64,000 nt of DNA, taken from the NCBI RefSeq assembly GCF_018687695.1, contig NZ_CP061303.1, positions 496,001 to 560,000 on the forward strand, given 5' to 3'. This document shows positions 16,500-26,116 of the stretch, piece by piece. The notes under the pieces were generated by a model. The model was given only the letters and a program-made list of their open reading frames with translations, had not been told where the DNA came from and searched no databases. Source of the DNA: Polynucleobacter sp. MG-6-Vaara-E2. GTDB taxonomy: Bacteria > Pseudomonadota > Gammaproteobacteria > Burkholderiales > Burkholderiaceae. Made by a program: the position numbers and the translations under genes. Each line of letters starts with the position of its first letter. Position 1 is the stretch's first letter.

Positions 16500-19057
16500 A
16501 TCTGCAGCTTTGGGTTTTTGCCCAAGTTAGCAGCATCCAATAGCAATATGTCTTCTACTCGCTCGCCTAGGGTGTTGATTCTTGCAGTGTGAATCGACAC
16601 TTGATGCTTGGCTAGCACTCTTGAGATTGTGTAGAGTAGCCCTGTGCGATCGCTTGCTGAAAGTGCGAGTGTGTAATATCTTCCGCGATCATCTGGCACC
16701 ATGTGAACACGAGGCTGAATTGGGAAAGTGCGTGATTGTCTAGAGAGGCGACCCATGCTTGGATTAGGAAGAGGCTCCGTAATCATTAAAGCCCGAGTCA
16801 ATTCAAACTCTACCAATTGAATGAGATCACGATAACTACCACCTTCATCCACTAAATTACTTCCAGAAATCTGGAATGTATCTAATGCATAGCCATGTCG
16901 CGTAGTATGAATACGGGCATCCCAAATCGAGAAGCCATGTTTTTCGAAGTAGGCGCAAATTCTGGCAAAAAGATCTTCTTGATCTTTTACATAGACTGCG
17001 ATTTGTAAGCCTTCGCCAATTGGAGATAGCCTTGCTCTCACAATGGGCTGATCAGTGTTCACCTTGTTATAGAGGTGACGTGTTAACCATGCAATATCAG
17101 ACGAATCTTGTCTGAGAAAGAATGCAACGTCTAACTGCTTCCAAAGCTCTTCATAAGCATCGTCATTGATGCCATAAAGGCGTAATTTGGCTTTCGACTC
17201 TTCTTGATGCTGGGCTAGTTCAGAGGACGCATCGGGTTTAGCACCGCCTAGTACTCTCAGGGTTGCTCGATAGAGATCTTCGAGTAACTTACCTTTCCAG
17301 GCATTCCAAACTTTAGGGCTGGTGCCACGCACGTCTGCAACAGTAAGCAAGTACAAGGCGGTGAGATGACGTTCATCACCCATCTTCTTGGCAAATGCGC
17401 GGACGACATCTGGGTCCGTGATGTCTTGCTTTTGAGCTACCTGACTCATATTGAGATGTTCTGCAACTAGCCATACTAGTAGCTCGGTATCTTTTTTATC
17501 TAACCCATGTTCTTTAGAAAACTTGCGCATATCTGCTTTGCCAAGTTGCGAGTGATCGCCACCGCGTCCCTTAGCAATGTCATGAAAAAGTGCAGCAATC
17601 ACGAGTAACCAAGGCTTTTCAAAGTGGGCAATTAAGCTACTGCAGAAAGGAAATTCATGGGTGTGCTCAACCACCATGAAGCGGCGTACATTGCGTAACA
17701 CCATCAAGATATGCTGATCAACGGTATAGACATGAAACAAGTCATGCTGCATTTGCCCAACAATTTTTCTGAAGGCTGGTAAGTATCGACCCAGCACACT
17801 ACTACGGTTCATAAGTTGGAATGCACGACTTACGCCTTCTGGCTGTTTCAGAATCTCAATAAACAGGGCGCGATTAATGGGATTCGCACGCCACTTTGCA
17901 TCCATCTTCTGGCGAGCGTTATAGAGCGCCCTAAAAATAGTTGCTGAGAGACTTTTGACATTAGCTGTTTGAGCAAATACCAAAAAGGTGCGCAAAATTT
18001 GTTCAGGATGCTTTTGAAAGAGTTGTGGATCGGTAATATCCAATACACCCTGTCTTTCAATAAAGTATTCATTTCCCTCGCCTGGAATCGGGTGAGTTGT
18101 TTTGGATTCCTGCGGAAACAGTAGTGCTTCGATGTTTTGCAACAGTACGTCATTTAGCTGGGTAACTGCTTTCGCGGCCCAATAGTAGCGTCGCATGATG
18201 GCTTCGCTGGCTTGCCGTGAGGAATCCGTTTCGATCCCCATAGATTTTGCAAGGGGTGCTTGCAAGTCAAAAGCAATGACGTCTTGGCGGCGGCCTGCGA
18301 GTAAATGCAAGTTAGCGCGCAGGGTTTCTAAAAAGCGTTGATTGCGATTGAGTTCTGTAAGCTCTCTTTGAGTTACTAGACCAGCTTGATTTAAATCTTT
18401 AAAGGTGTCACCCAACAATGCGGCTTTACTGACCCAAGAGATCACCTGAAGATCGCGTAAGCCGCCGGGGCTCTCTTTGCAATTTGGCTCAAGGGAGTAG
18501 GGTGTGTCCTGATATTTGTAATGACGTTGAATTTGCTCCGCCTGCTTGGCTTGAAAGAAGCTTTTAGGATCCATTGCGGATTCAAAGGCGGTGGCAAATT
18601 CTTTAAAGAGCTGTTTTTTGCCGCAGATCAAACGCGCTTCAAGCAGAGAGGTGCGAACGGTGATGTCTTGCTCTGACTCTGAGATGCATTCATGTGCTGT
18701 CCTAACTGACGATCCAATCTCAAGCCCAGTATCCCAACATTTGGCAACAAATTGCTCCACTCTTTTTGATAAGGCATCGACCATCGTTGCATTTGACGGC
18801 AGTAATATGAGGATGTCGATATCAGAGTAAGGGAAGAGGGCGCCCCTTCCATAACCGCCAACTGCGACAAGCGTTGCTTCACTCGTTAATTCGCAATCAC
18901 TCCATAGCCGAGAAAGTAATTGATCGGTTAACTTGCTCAGTTGCTTAGTAAGCTTGCCAACAGCCTGAGTTTTCTTAAATTCAGCATAAGCAGTTTCGCG
19001 AGCAGCGCGAAGACTTGCTGCATCCGTAATTATATTTTCCGATGACTTCTGACCCAT
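16460..19057 (-). CDS. glnD: PII uridylyltransferase / uridylyl-removing enzyme GlnD
   Basis: An 865-residue bifunctional glutamine sensor that modifies PII proteins and so steers NtrB/NtrC and glutamine synthetase. The nucleotidyltransferase motif GGYGRGALFPYSDID is at 67-81, the HD hydrolase motif HDIAKGRGGDHS lies in the middle, and two ACT domains fill the last 190 residues. Length fits the family (E. coli 890). It is downstream of map by four bases. Its last 13 codons are antisense to the NUDIX gene end. Confidence 0.97.
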   Translation of the reverse strand: MGQKSSENIITDAASLRAARETAYAEFKKTQAVGKLTKQLSKLTDQLLSRLWSDCELTSEATLVAVGGYGRGALFPYSDIDILILLPSNATMVDALSKRVEQFVAKCWDTGLEIGSSVRTAHECISESEQDITVRTSLLEARLICGKKQLFKEFATAFESAMDPKSFFQAKQAEQIQRHYKYQDTPYSLEPNCKESPGGLRDLQVISWVSKAALLGDTFKDLNQAGLVTQRELTELNRNQRFLETLRANLHLLAGRRQDVIAFDLQAPLAKSMGIETDSSRQASEAIMRRYYWAAKAVTQLNDVLLQNIEALLFPQESKTTHPIPGEGNEYFIERQGVLDITDPQLFQKHPEQILRTFLVFAQTANVKSLSATIFRALYNARQKMDAKWRANPINRALFIEILKQPEGVSRAFQLMNRSSVLGRYLPAFRKIVGQMQHDLFHVYTVDQHILMVLRNVRRFMVVEHTHEFPFCSSLIAHFEKPWLLVIAALFHDIAKGRGGDHSQLGKADMRKFSKEHGLDKKDTELLVWLVAEHLNMSQVAQKQDITDPDVVRAFAKKMGDERHLTALYLLTVADVRGTSPKVWNAWKGKLLEDLYRATLRVLGGAKPDASSELAQHQEESKAKLRLYGINDDAYEELWKQLDVAFFLRQDSSDIAWLTRHLYNKVNTDQPIVRARLSPIGEGLQIAVYVKDQEDLFARICAYFEKHGFSIWDARIHTTRHGYALDTFQISGSNLVDEGGSYRDLIQLVEFELTRALMITEPLPNPSMGRLSRQSRTFPIQPRVHMVPDDRGRYYTLALSASDRTGLLYTISRVLAKHQVSIHTARINTLGERVEDILLLDAANLGKNPKLQIQLETELLEALGA

Positions 19058-19061
19058 TTGA

Positions 19062-19898
19062 TTAAGCGTTAGCTGTTGAGGGTCTAAAGCTCAGGCCTTT
19101 GACACACTCTGGTGGTGGGTTGCTGCCCTCTGACCATGTGAGAACTTCGACACCAGTTTGGGTAACCAAAAGAGTGTGTTCCCACTGTGCCGAAAGACTT
19201 CGGTCTTTTGTTTTTACAGTCCACTGATCGGGCATGGTGCGAATATCTCTTTTGCCCGCATTGATCATCGGCTCAATCGTGAATGTCATGCCTGCTTCCA
19301 ATTTTTCACCAGTGCCTGGGCGACCGTAGTGAAGAATTTGTGGATCTTGATGAAATACTTTGCCAATGCCGTGCCCGCAATATTCGCGAACAACGGAGTA
19401 ACCTGCTTTTTCTGCATGCGTTTGAATCACGTGTCCGATATCTCCTAACGATGCCCCAGGCTTAACTTGTGCAATTCCTAGCCACATGCATTCAAAAGTA
19501 ATTTGGGTAAGGCGCTTTGCCATCACCGAAACTTCGCCCACCATAAACATGCGACTGGTATCACCGTAGTAACCATCTGGAGTGATAACGGTGATATCGA
19601 GATTGACAACGTCACCACTTTTGAGAACTTTTTCTCCGGGGATGCCGTGGCAGATCACGTCATTAACTGAAGTGCAGATCGATGCTGGAAATGGAGGGTA
19701 GCCGGGAGGTTGGTAGTTCAGTGGAGCTGGAATCGTTTTTTGGACGTCGCGCATGTATTCATGGCAAATACGATCCAATTCACCAGTTGTCACCCCGGCT
19801 TTTACATGGGGCGCAACATGATCCAAAACTTCGCTAGCCAAACGGCCAGCCTCGCGCATCCCAAGGATGTCTTTTTCTGCAGTAAATACACTATTCAT
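19062..19898 (-). CDS. map: methionine aminopeptidase type I
   Basis: A 278-residue metalloprotease that removes N-terminal Met. Metal ligands lie in NLDITVITPDGYYGDTS, HGIGKVFHQDP and the TIEPMI segment. The C-terminal tail is about 14 residues longer than E. coli Map. It is divergent from rpsB, the classic proteobacterial map/rpsB arrangement, and shares a 267-base gap with it. Confidence 0.97.
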   Translation of the reverse strand: MNSVFTAEKDILGMREAGRLASEVLDHVAPHVKAGVTTGELDRICHEYMRDVQKTIPAPLNYQPPGYPPFPASICTSVNDVICHGIPGEKVLKSGDVVNLDITVITPDGYYGDTSRMFMVGEVSVMAKRLTQITFECMWLGIAQVKPGASLGDIGHVIQTHAEKAGYSVVREYCGHGIGKVFHQDPQILHYGRPGTGEKLEAGMTFTIEPMINAGKRDIRTMPDQWTVKTKDRSLSAQWEHTLLVTQTGVEVLTWSEGSNPPPECVKGLSFRPSTANA

Positions 19899-20052
19899 GC
19901 CTTGATTATCAACGACTTGTGAAGATTTGGCAGGCTCTAATTGCTTAAATTTTAGGCAGAATTTCCATTTTCAGGACCTCTAAACCGTCTTTAAGTCGGC
20001 CAGCAGTCTTTCCCAGTCTGGCTTGACTTAGCTAGAGCCTTGATATTTAAGC

Positions 20053-20165
20053 TATAATTTCAGTATCAGGTCTATTTGGACTTGAAATCGCGAGTTGAGC
20101 CTTCCAGGGTGGCGTTTTTTAGCGCAGCTAGGACTCAACTTTAGAACCAACCCTTAGGAGAAGTT
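20053..20165 (+). promoter_or_regulatory. rpsB promoter -10 and leader RNA with hairpin
   Basis: A perfect TATAAT is at 20053-20058, with TTGACT at 20023-20028, but their 24-base spacing is too long for a standard pair, so only the -10 is proposed. In the leader, AGTTGAG (20093-20099) pairs with CTCAACT (20134-20140), extended by CC/GG with one bulge, just before the AGGAG ribosome site of rpsB. Autogenous control by S2 acting on the rpsB leader is known in other proteobacteria; that this hairpin serves it is inference. The rest of the map-rpsB gap holds nothing I recognise. Confidence 0.45.
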
Positions 20166-20915
20166 ATGTCAGTTACCATGCGTCAAATGCTGGAAGCCGG
20201 TTGCCATTTTGGTCACCAAACGCGCTTCTGGTCCCCAAAGATGGCCCCATTTATTTTCGGTCATCGCAATAAGATCCACATCATCAACTTGGAAAAAACA
20301 TTGCCAATGTTTCAGGACGCCCTGAAATTCGCAAAACAAGTTGCTGCTAATCGTGGCACGATTTTGTTTGTTGGTACCAAGCGTCAATCACGCGAGATCA
20401 TTGCTGAAGAAGCTGCTCGTGCTGGTATGCCTTATATCGACAGCCGTTGGTTGGGTGGAACACTCACCAACTTCAAAACTGTTAAAGGTTCTTTGAAGCG
20501 CTTGAAAGATATGGAAGTTGCCAAAGAAGCTGGTGACTGGGAAAAGCTATCCAAGAAAGAGGCTTTGACAAATGATCGTGATCTCGACAAGTTGCAAAAA
20601 GCACTCGGTGGTATCAAAGATTTAAACGGTGTTCCTGATGCGATTTTCGTAGTAGACGTTGGCTATCACAAGATTGCGATTACTGAGGCGAATAAGCTTG
20701 GTATTCCAGTGATTGCTGTTGTTGATACCAACCACTCACCAGAAGGTGTTGATTACATTATTCCTGGTAACGATGACTCTAGCAAAGCTGTAACCCTCTA
20801 TGCACGTGGCATTGCTGACGCAATCCTCGAAGGCAAAGCAAACTCTGTTCAAGAAATCTTGACAGCAGTTAAAGAAGGTGAAGAAGAGTTTGTTGAAGAA
20901 GGGAAAGCTGAATAA
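20166..20915 (+). CDS. rpsB: 30S ribosomal protein S2
   Basis: A 249-residue S2 protein starting MSVTMRQMLEAGCHFGHQTR, with the conserved family segments GTKRQSREII and SRWLGGTLTNFKT. It sits at the small-subunit neck and is needed for S1 binding. The strong AGGAG site lies six bases before the ATG. The stop overlaps the tsf start (TAATG). Codon choice is strongly biased (CGT, GGT), as expected for a highly expressed gene. Confidence 0.99.
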   Translation: MSVTMRQMLEAGCHFGHQTRFWSPKMAPFIFGHRNKIHIINLEKTLPMFQDALKFAKQVAANRGTILFVGTKRQSREIIAEEAARAGMPYIDSRWLGGTLTNFKTVKGSLKRLKDMEVAKEAGDWEKLSKKEALTNDRDLDKLQKALGGIKDLNGVPDAIFVVDVGYHKIAITEANKLGIPVIAVVDTNHSPEGVDYIIPGNDDSSKAVTLYARGIADAILEGKANSVQEILTAVKEGEEEFVEEGKAE

Positions 20916-21799
20916 TGGCCGCTATTACCGCTGCAATGGTTGGCGATTTACGCGCCAAAACTGACGCTCCGATGATGGAGTGCAAAAAGGCTTTGACTGA
21001 GGCTGATGGCGATATGGCTCGTGCAGAAGAAATTCTGCGTGTAAAGCTTGGCAGCAAAGCTGGTAAAGCTGCTTCCCGTGTTACAGCTGAAGGTATTGTT
21101 GCTGCTGCAATCAATGGCACAACTGGTGCATTGCTTGAAGTGAACTGCGAAACTGACTTCGTTTCTAAGAATGATGATTTCTTGGCATTTGTAAACGAGT
21201 GCGTGAAGTTGGTTGCTGAAAAGAACCCAGCTGATGTTGCTGCATTGCTTGCATTGCCATTGAACGGCCAAACGGTTGATGAAGTTCGTAGCGCATTGAT
21301 CGGCAAGATCGGCGAGAACATCATGCCGCGTCGCTTCAAACGTTTTTCTGGCAGCAACAAGTTGGTTTCCTATCTCCATGGCACTCGTATTGGTGTGGTA
21401 GTTGAGTTTGATGGTGATGAAGTTGCTGCTAAAGACGTTGCAATGCACGTTGCTGCAATGAAGCCAGTTGCCTTATCTATGGCTGACGTTCCTGCTGAAT
21501 CGATTGCGATTGAGCGTAGCGTTGCTGTTCAGAAGGCTGCTGAATCTGGCAAACCACCAGAAATCGTTGAGAAGATGGTCGAGGGTTCTATTCAGAAGTA
21601 CCTTAAAGAGGTTTCTTTGTTGAACCAAACTTTCGTGAAAAACGATAAGCAGACTGTTGAGCAAATGCTCAAGGCCGCCAATACAAACGTTAAAGGCTTC
21701 ACAATGTTTGTTGTAGGCGAGGGTATCGAGAAGCGTCAAGACGACTTTGCGGCTGAAGTTGCCGCTCAGGTAGCTGCTGCTTCTAAAGCTACTGCTTAA
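20915..21799 (+). CDS. tsf: elongation factor Ts
   Basis: A 294-residue nucleotide exchange factor for EF-Tu. The N-terminal UBA-like domain has the TDAPMMECKKAL motif (residues 16-27), followed by VNCETDFVSKNDDF, the EF-Tu contact region. Translationally coupled to rpsB by a one-base overlap. A strong terminator follows. Confidence 0.99.
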   Translation: MAAITAAMVGDLRAKTDAPMMECKKALTEADGDMARAEEILRVKLGSKAGKAASRVTAEGIVAAAINGTTGALLEVNCETDFVSKNDDFLAFVNECVKLVAEKNPADVAALLALPLNGQTVDEVRSALIGKIGENIMPRRFKRFSGSNKLVSYLHGTRIGVVVEFDGDEVAAKDVAMHVAAMKPVALSMADVPAESIAIERSVAVQKAAESGKPPEIVEKMVEGSIQKYLKEVSLLNQTFVKNDKQTVEQMLKAANTNVKGFTMFVVGEGIEKRQDDFAAEVAAQVAAASKATA

Positions 21800-21839
21800 T
21801 TAGCTATTCGGGGCTTACCCCGACTAGTCCGCAATACCC

Positions 21840-21880
21840 AAAAGGGCATAGAAACCTTAGTTTCTGTGCCCTTTTGTTTG
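21840..21880 (+). terminator. rho-independent terminator after tsf
   Basis: The left arm at 21840-21855 (AAAAGGGCATAGAAAC) and the right arm at 21860-21875 form a 16-pair stem with one G-T wobble and a four-base loop, running into TTTTGTTT. It separates rpsB-tsf from pyrH. Confidence 0.9.
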
Positions 21881-21897
21881 GTCTGTCCCAAGCCCTT

Positions 21898-21909
21898 TAT
21901 AATTTGACG
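21898..21909 (+). promoter_or_regulatory. possible promoter elements for pyrH block
   Basis: TATAAT at 21898-21903 and TTGACG at 21904-21909 lie between the tsf terminator and pyrH. Neither has a clearly spaced partner. A promoter is expected here because a strong terminator precedes. Confidence 0.25.
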
Positions 21910-21983
21910 GAGATATTAAAAAGTGCTTAAAGATCAATAAGCTAAGTATGTAAAGTACTTGGCAAATTACGGAAAATAAAAAC

Positions 21984-22694
21984 ATGCCAGGCTACAAACG
22001 CGTCCTCCTTAAATTATCTGGTGAAGCCCTGATGGGGGATGATGCTTTTGGCATCAATCCGGTCACCATTGATTCCATGGTTTCAGAAATTGCTCAAGTG
22101 GTAAATAGCGGTGTAGAACTCGCTATCGTTATTGGCGGCGGAAATATTTTCCGCGGTGTTGCTGGTGGTGCAGCAGGCATGGATCGAGCAACAGCTGACT
22201 ATATGGGTATGTTGGCAACGATGATGAATTCTCTCGCACTACAAGATGCTTTGCGTCAAAAAGGGGTTGAGGCTCGAGTGCAATCCGCATTAAGAATGGA
22301 TCAAGTGGTTGAGCCCTACATTCGCCCGCGTGCGATTCGTGCAATGGGTGAAGGTAAGGTCGTGATTTTTGCTGCTGGTACCGGTAACCCCTTCTTTACT
22401 ACCGATACTGCTGCTGCCTTACGTGGTGCTGAGATGGGTGTCGAAGTAATGCTCAAGGCAACTAAGGTTGATGGTATCTACAGCGCGGATCCAGTCAAAG
22501 ATCCTGGCGCCACTCTGTATAAAACCATTACGTTTGATGAGTGTCTCATCAAAAACCTACAAGTCATGGACGCCACAGCATTTGCATTGTGTCGTGACCG
22601 CAAATTACCAATCAAAGTATTTTCGATTCTCAAGCCAGGCGCATTAATGCGTGTAGTGCAAGGTGAGTCTGAGGGTACTTTGGTACACGTTTAA
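21984..22694 (+). CDS. pyrH: UMP kinase
   Basis: A 236-residue amino-acid-kinase-fold enzyme that phosphorylates UMP to UDP and is allosterically controlled by GTP/UTP. The phosphate loop LKLSGEALMG is near the N-terminus, with VIGGGNIFRG and the FAAGTGNPFFTTDTAA segment typical of bacterial PyrH. First gene after the terminator; frr follows in the usual pyrH-frr order. Confidence 0.98.
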   Translation: MPGYKRVLLKLSGEALMGDDAFGINPVTIDSMVSEIAQVVNSGVELAIVIGGGNIFRGVAGGAAGMDRATADYMGMLATMMNSLALQDALRQKGVEARVQSALRMDQVVEPYIRPRAIRAMGEGKVVIFAAGTGNPFFTTDTAAALRGAEMGVEVMLKATKVDGIYSADPVKDPGATLYKTITFDECLIKNLQVMDATAFALCRDRKLPIKVFSILKPGALMRVVQGESEGTLVHV

Positions 22695-22705
22695 TAGGAG
22701 GCCTG

Positions 22706-23266
22706 ATGTCTGCAGCAGAAATTAAAACCAATACCAATCAAAAGATGGAAAAGTCTCTCGAGTCTTTGAAATCGAATTTGGCAAAGATTCGATCTGGTCG
22801 AGCAAATCCTGGAATTTTGGAGCATATCCAAGTTGAGTATTACGGCAACCCAACACCACTGAGCCAAGTAGCCAGCTTAGGTTTAGCCGATGCGCGTACG
22901 ATTAATGTACAGCCATTTGAAAAGACAATGGTTGCTGCAGTTGAGAAGGCGATCCGCGATTCTGATTTAGGTTTAAATCCTGCCTCACAGGGGACTGTTA
23001 TCCGCGTACCCATGCCTGCATTAACGGAAGAGCGTCGCCGTGAGCTGACCAAGGTGGTGAAGAGTGAAGGTGAAGATGCGAAGATTGCGGTTCGTAATCT
23101 GCGTCGTGATGCAAATGAACATCTCAAACGTTTAACTAAAGACAAAGAAATTTCTGAGGATGAAGAGCGTCGCGCTACAGATGAGATTCAAAAGATGACC
23201 GATAAAGCGGTGGTAGATATTGACAAGATCATCTCCGAAAAAGAAAAAGAGATCATGACCGTTTAA
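22706..23266 (+). CDS. frr: ribosome recycling factor
   Basis: A 186-residue RRF that with EF-G splits post-termination ribosomes. The family segments KIRSGRANPG, RVPMPALTEERRRELTK and VRNLRRDAN are present and length is standard (185). It has a GGAGG-like site (AGGAGG, 22696-22701) seven bases before the ATG. Confidence 0.99.
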   Translation: MSAAEIKTNTNQKMEKSLESLKSNLAKIRSGRANPGILEHIQVEYYGNPTPLSQVASLGLADARTINVQPFEKTMVAAVEKAIRDSDLGLNPASQGTVIRVPMPALTEERRRELTKVVKSEGEDAKIAVRNLRRDANEHLKRLTKDKEISEDEERRATDEIQKMTDKAVVDIDKIISEKEKEIMTV

Positions 23267-23290
23267 GGTCTGTTTGCATCACTTTCTTTT

Positions 23291-24064
23291 ATGACCCAAC
23301 ACCTTAGTTCAACACAGACAATTCCAGAGGTAAGTGCTATTCCTCGCCATGTGGCGATCATCATGGATGGCAACGGGCGTTGGGCTAGTAAGCGGATGAT
23401 GCCTCGGGTGGCTGGTCACTCTGAGGGCTTGGGTGCAGTCCGCAAGATCGTGCAAGAGTGCCGCCGCATTGGCGTTGAATACCTGACGGTGTTTGCTTTT
23501 AGCTCTGAAAACTGGCGTCGCCCGCCTGAAGAGGTTGGCTTCCTCATGAAGCTGTTTCTCAAATCTCTCAAGGGTGAAGTATCGCGCCTTGCTGAAAATG
23601 ATATTTGTTTGCGTTTGATCGGTGATTTGAGTCGTTTTGATAATGCTATACAGGAAATGGTCCAGTTTTCAGAAGAAAAGACTGCTAGCTGTAAGGCTTT
23701 GACTTTTACGATTGCCGCAAACTACGGTGGTCGCTGGGATATTCTGCAGGCTATGCAACGTTGCTTAGTTGCTAATCCAAATTTAAAACCTGCAGATATA
23801 AGCGAAGACTTATTGCAGCCACATCTTTCAATGGCTTATGCCCCAGAGCCGGATCTATTTATCCGAACTGGTGGCGAGCAAAGAATTAGTAACTTCTTGC
23901 TATGGCAATTAGCCTATACAGAGTTGTACTTTACGGATGTCTTGTGGCCAGACTTTGATGAGGTTGAGTTGCACAAAGCCTTTGATTGGTTTAGTCAGCG
24001 CGAGCGGCGCTTTGGGCGCACCAGTGCTCAGCTTGCATCGCAAGTGATAAGTGATGCAGTTTAA
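23291..24064 (+). CDS. uppS: isoprenyl transferase (undecaprenyl diphosphate synthase)
   Basis: A 257-residue cis-prenyltransferase that makes the C55 carrier for peptidoglycan and other envelope polymers. The catalytic D26 is in IMDGNGRWA and the C-terminal signature DLFIRTGGEQRISNFL is intact. The first 18 residues are an extra tail. The start overlaps nothing; cdsA follows 18 bases on. Confidence 0.97.
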   Translation: MTQHLSSTQTIPEVSAIPRHVAIIMDGNGRWASKRMMPRVAGHSEGLGAVRKIVQECRRIGVEYLTVFAFSSENWRRPPEEVGFLMKLFLKSLKGEVSRLAENDICLRLIGDLSRFDNAIQEMVQFSEEKTASCKALTFTIAANYGGRWDILQAMQRCLVANPNLKPADISEDLLQPHLSMAYAPEPDLFIRTGGEQRISNFLLWQLAYTELYFTDVLWPDFDEVELHKAFDWFSQRERRFGRTSAQLASQVISDAV

Positions 24065-24082
24065 TTTTCTGAACCAATCCAC

Positions 24083-24910
24083 ATGTTAAAAACCCGAGTC
24101 ATTACTGCCCTTGTTTTGTTGGCAGTGCTCTTGCCGATCTTATTTTTGTTGCCGGCAATATATATCGGCATATTCTTTTTGGTTGCTTTGCTAGCTGGTG
24201 CTTGGGAGTGGAGTCGACTTTTGGCTCCTGATGCAAAGCGGTCTGCATACCTTTATGCACTCTTTAGTTTGGCGATCATTTTATTTTTGCTGGGTATGCA
24301 AAACGTTAGCTGGCAATTTTCTTTATTGCTAATGGCAGTGTTTTTTTGGTTTTTTATTGCCCCATTTATTCTGGCTAAAGGCATGAATCTATCTTTGCAA
24401 AAATTGCGCCCCTTTTATGTTTTACTCGGATTCATCCTGTTGCCTGCAACCTGGTTTGCACTGGTTTTCTTGCGCGAGTTAGGGTTGGTGTTCTTATTAA
24501 GCTCTATGGCTTTAGTCTGGGTAGCAGATATTGGCGCTTATTTTGTCGGCAAAGCATTTGGTAAGCGTAAGCTCGCCGTACAAATTAGTCCAGGCAAATC
24601 GGTTGAGGGTGCAGTAGGCGGCTTTGTACTTTGTTATGTGTACGCTTTAGCATGCGTCTTTTTCTTGCCGTTCGAATCTACCCTGTTTGGTGCTTGGGCG
24701 ATTCGTTTTGGTTGGATTCCCATGTTTTTGATGGTGACGGTCTTAACAGTCTTCAGTATTTTTGGGGATCTTTTTGAGTCCCAGTTAAAACGCTTAGCTG
24801 GCGTCAAAGATAGTAGTCATTTGTTGCCAGGGCATGGTGGTGTGTTAGATCGCGTAGATGCGCTAATTCCGACGATGCCCATTGCAGCTTTGCTTGCAGG
24901 ATTGGTCTAG
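24083..24910 (+). CDS. cdsA: phosphatidate cytidylyltransferase
   Basis: A 275-residue membrane enzyme making CDP-diacylglycerol for phospholipid synthesis. About eight hydrophobic segments precede the CDS signature, seen here as SQLKRLAGVKD followed by PGHGGVLDRVDAL (residues about 233-262). The stop overlaps the dxr GTG start by one base (TAGTG). Confidence 0.97.
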   Translation: MLKTRVITALVLLAVLLPILFLLPAIYIGIFFLVALLAGAWEWSRLLAPDAKRSAYLYALFSLAIILFLLGMQNVSWQFSLLLMAVFFWFFIAPFILAKGMNLSLQKLRPFYVLLGFILLPATWFALVFLRELGLVFLLSSMALVWVADIGAYFVGKAFGKRKLAVQISPGKSVEGAVGGFVLCYVYALACVFFLPFESTLFGAWAIRFGWIPMFLMVTVLTVFSIFGDLFESQLKRLAGVKDSSHLLPGHGGVLDRVDALIPTMPIAALLAGLV

Positions 24911-26091
24911 TGGTACGGCATGTTGCGATCCTGGGCTCAACGGGCTCAATTGGTGTTAATACGTTAGATGTCATTCGGTCGAATGCTGATCGCTTTCAGG
25001 TCGTGGCTCTGACTGCGGGTAGACAAATAGAGAGACTGGCTGATCAGTGTATTGAGTTTAAGCCTGCGATTGCGGTTGTCTCTGAGTCGAGTGATGCAGC
25101 ACACCTGCAAAAACTATTGCTCGAAAAGAATATCAAAACTCAAGTGTTGTATGGCGCGCAAGCTCTAGTAACCGCCGTCATAGAATCGGGATGCGATACG
25201 GTCATGGCTGCTATTGTCGGTGCTGCTGGTTTGGTGCCTGCCTTAGCCGCTGCAAGTGCTGGGAAAAGGGTATTGCTAGCCAATAAAGAGGCCCTAGTGA
25301 TGTCCGGTAATTTATTTATGCAGGCTATGAAAAATGGTGGTGGTGAGTTGCTACCAATTGATAGTGAGCACAATGCTATTTTCCAGTGCCTGCCAAATGA
25401 GTTTGCTAAGTCACCCCATGTAAGTCTTGGTGTTGAGGAGTTATGGTTGACTGCCTCTGGCGGACCATTTAGAAATACACCTCTCCAGCAATTAACCAAC
25501 ATTACTCCCGAACAAGCATGCGCTCATCCGAACTGGGTGATGGGTAGAAAAATTTCAGTGGATTCGGCGACGATGATGAACAAGGGGCTTGAAGTGATTG
25601 AAGCCTTTTGGTTGTTCGGTTTGCCACTTGAAAAAATTAAAGTATTAATTCATCCGCAAAGCGTAGTGCATTCAATGGTGCGCTATCGTGACGGTTCCGT
25701 ACTGGCGCAATTGGGTCAACCTGATATGCGAACTCCGATTGCCTATGGATTGGCATGGCCAGAACGAATTGATGCGGGGGTAGTGCCTTTGAATTTGACC
25801 CAATTGGCTGATCTGAATTTTTCTGAACCTGACTTAGCTCGTTTTCCATGTCTTGCCTTGGCTTTTGCGGCCGCAAAAGCAGGCGGCACAGCTCCTGCAG
25901 TATTAAATGCCGCCAATGAAGTGGCAGTGGCAGCATTTTTAGATGATGGCCTTCCATACTTGCAGATTCCCCTGGTTGTTGAGAAAACCTTGAATGCCGT
26001 TTCACCTGTTAATGCAGATTCCTTAGAGACGGTTTTAAATGCCGATACTCGTGCAAGAAAAATAGCGCATGAGTTTATTTGCTCTCCCTAA
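24910..26091 (+). CDS. dxr: 1-deoxy-D-xylulose 5-phosphate reductoisomerase
   Basis: A 393-residue NADPH enzyme of the MEP isoprenoid pathway, converting DXP to MEP. The NADPH loop GSTGSIGVNTLD is at 9-20, followed by LANKEALV and the substrate and metal segment IDSEHNAIFQCLP. Starts with GTG within the cdsA stop. It feeds isoprenoid units that UppS, two genes upstream, elongates. Confidence 0.98.
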   Translation: MVRHVAILGSTGSIGVNTLDVIRSNADRFQVVALTAGRQIERLADQCIEFKPAIAVVSESSDAAHLQKLLLEKNIKTQVLYGAQALVTAVIESGCDTVMAAIVGAAGLVPALAAASAGKRVLLANKEALVMSGNLFMQAMKNGGGELLPIDSEHNAIFQCLPNEFAKSPHVSLGVEELWLTASGGPFRNTPLQQLTNITPEQACAHPNWVMGRKISVDSATMMNKGLEVIEAFWLFGLPLEKIKVLIHPQSVVHSMVRYRDGSVLAQLGQPDMRTPIAYGLAWPERIDAGVVPLNLTQLADLNFSEPDLARFPCLALAFAAAKAGGTAPAVLNAANEVAVAAFLDDGLPYLQIPLVVEKTLNAVSPVNADSLETVLNADTRARKIAHEFICSP

Positions 26092-26116
26092 AAAGACTGA
26101 TGAATAGAGGCTTTAT

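Noticed and set aside
20023..20058. TTGACT and TATAAT as a full rpsB promoter
   Set aside because: The 24-base spacing is outside the functional range, so only the -10 was kept.
20948..21448. 166-codon reverse-strand frame within tsf
   Set aside because: A shadow of the strongly biased tsf codon usage.
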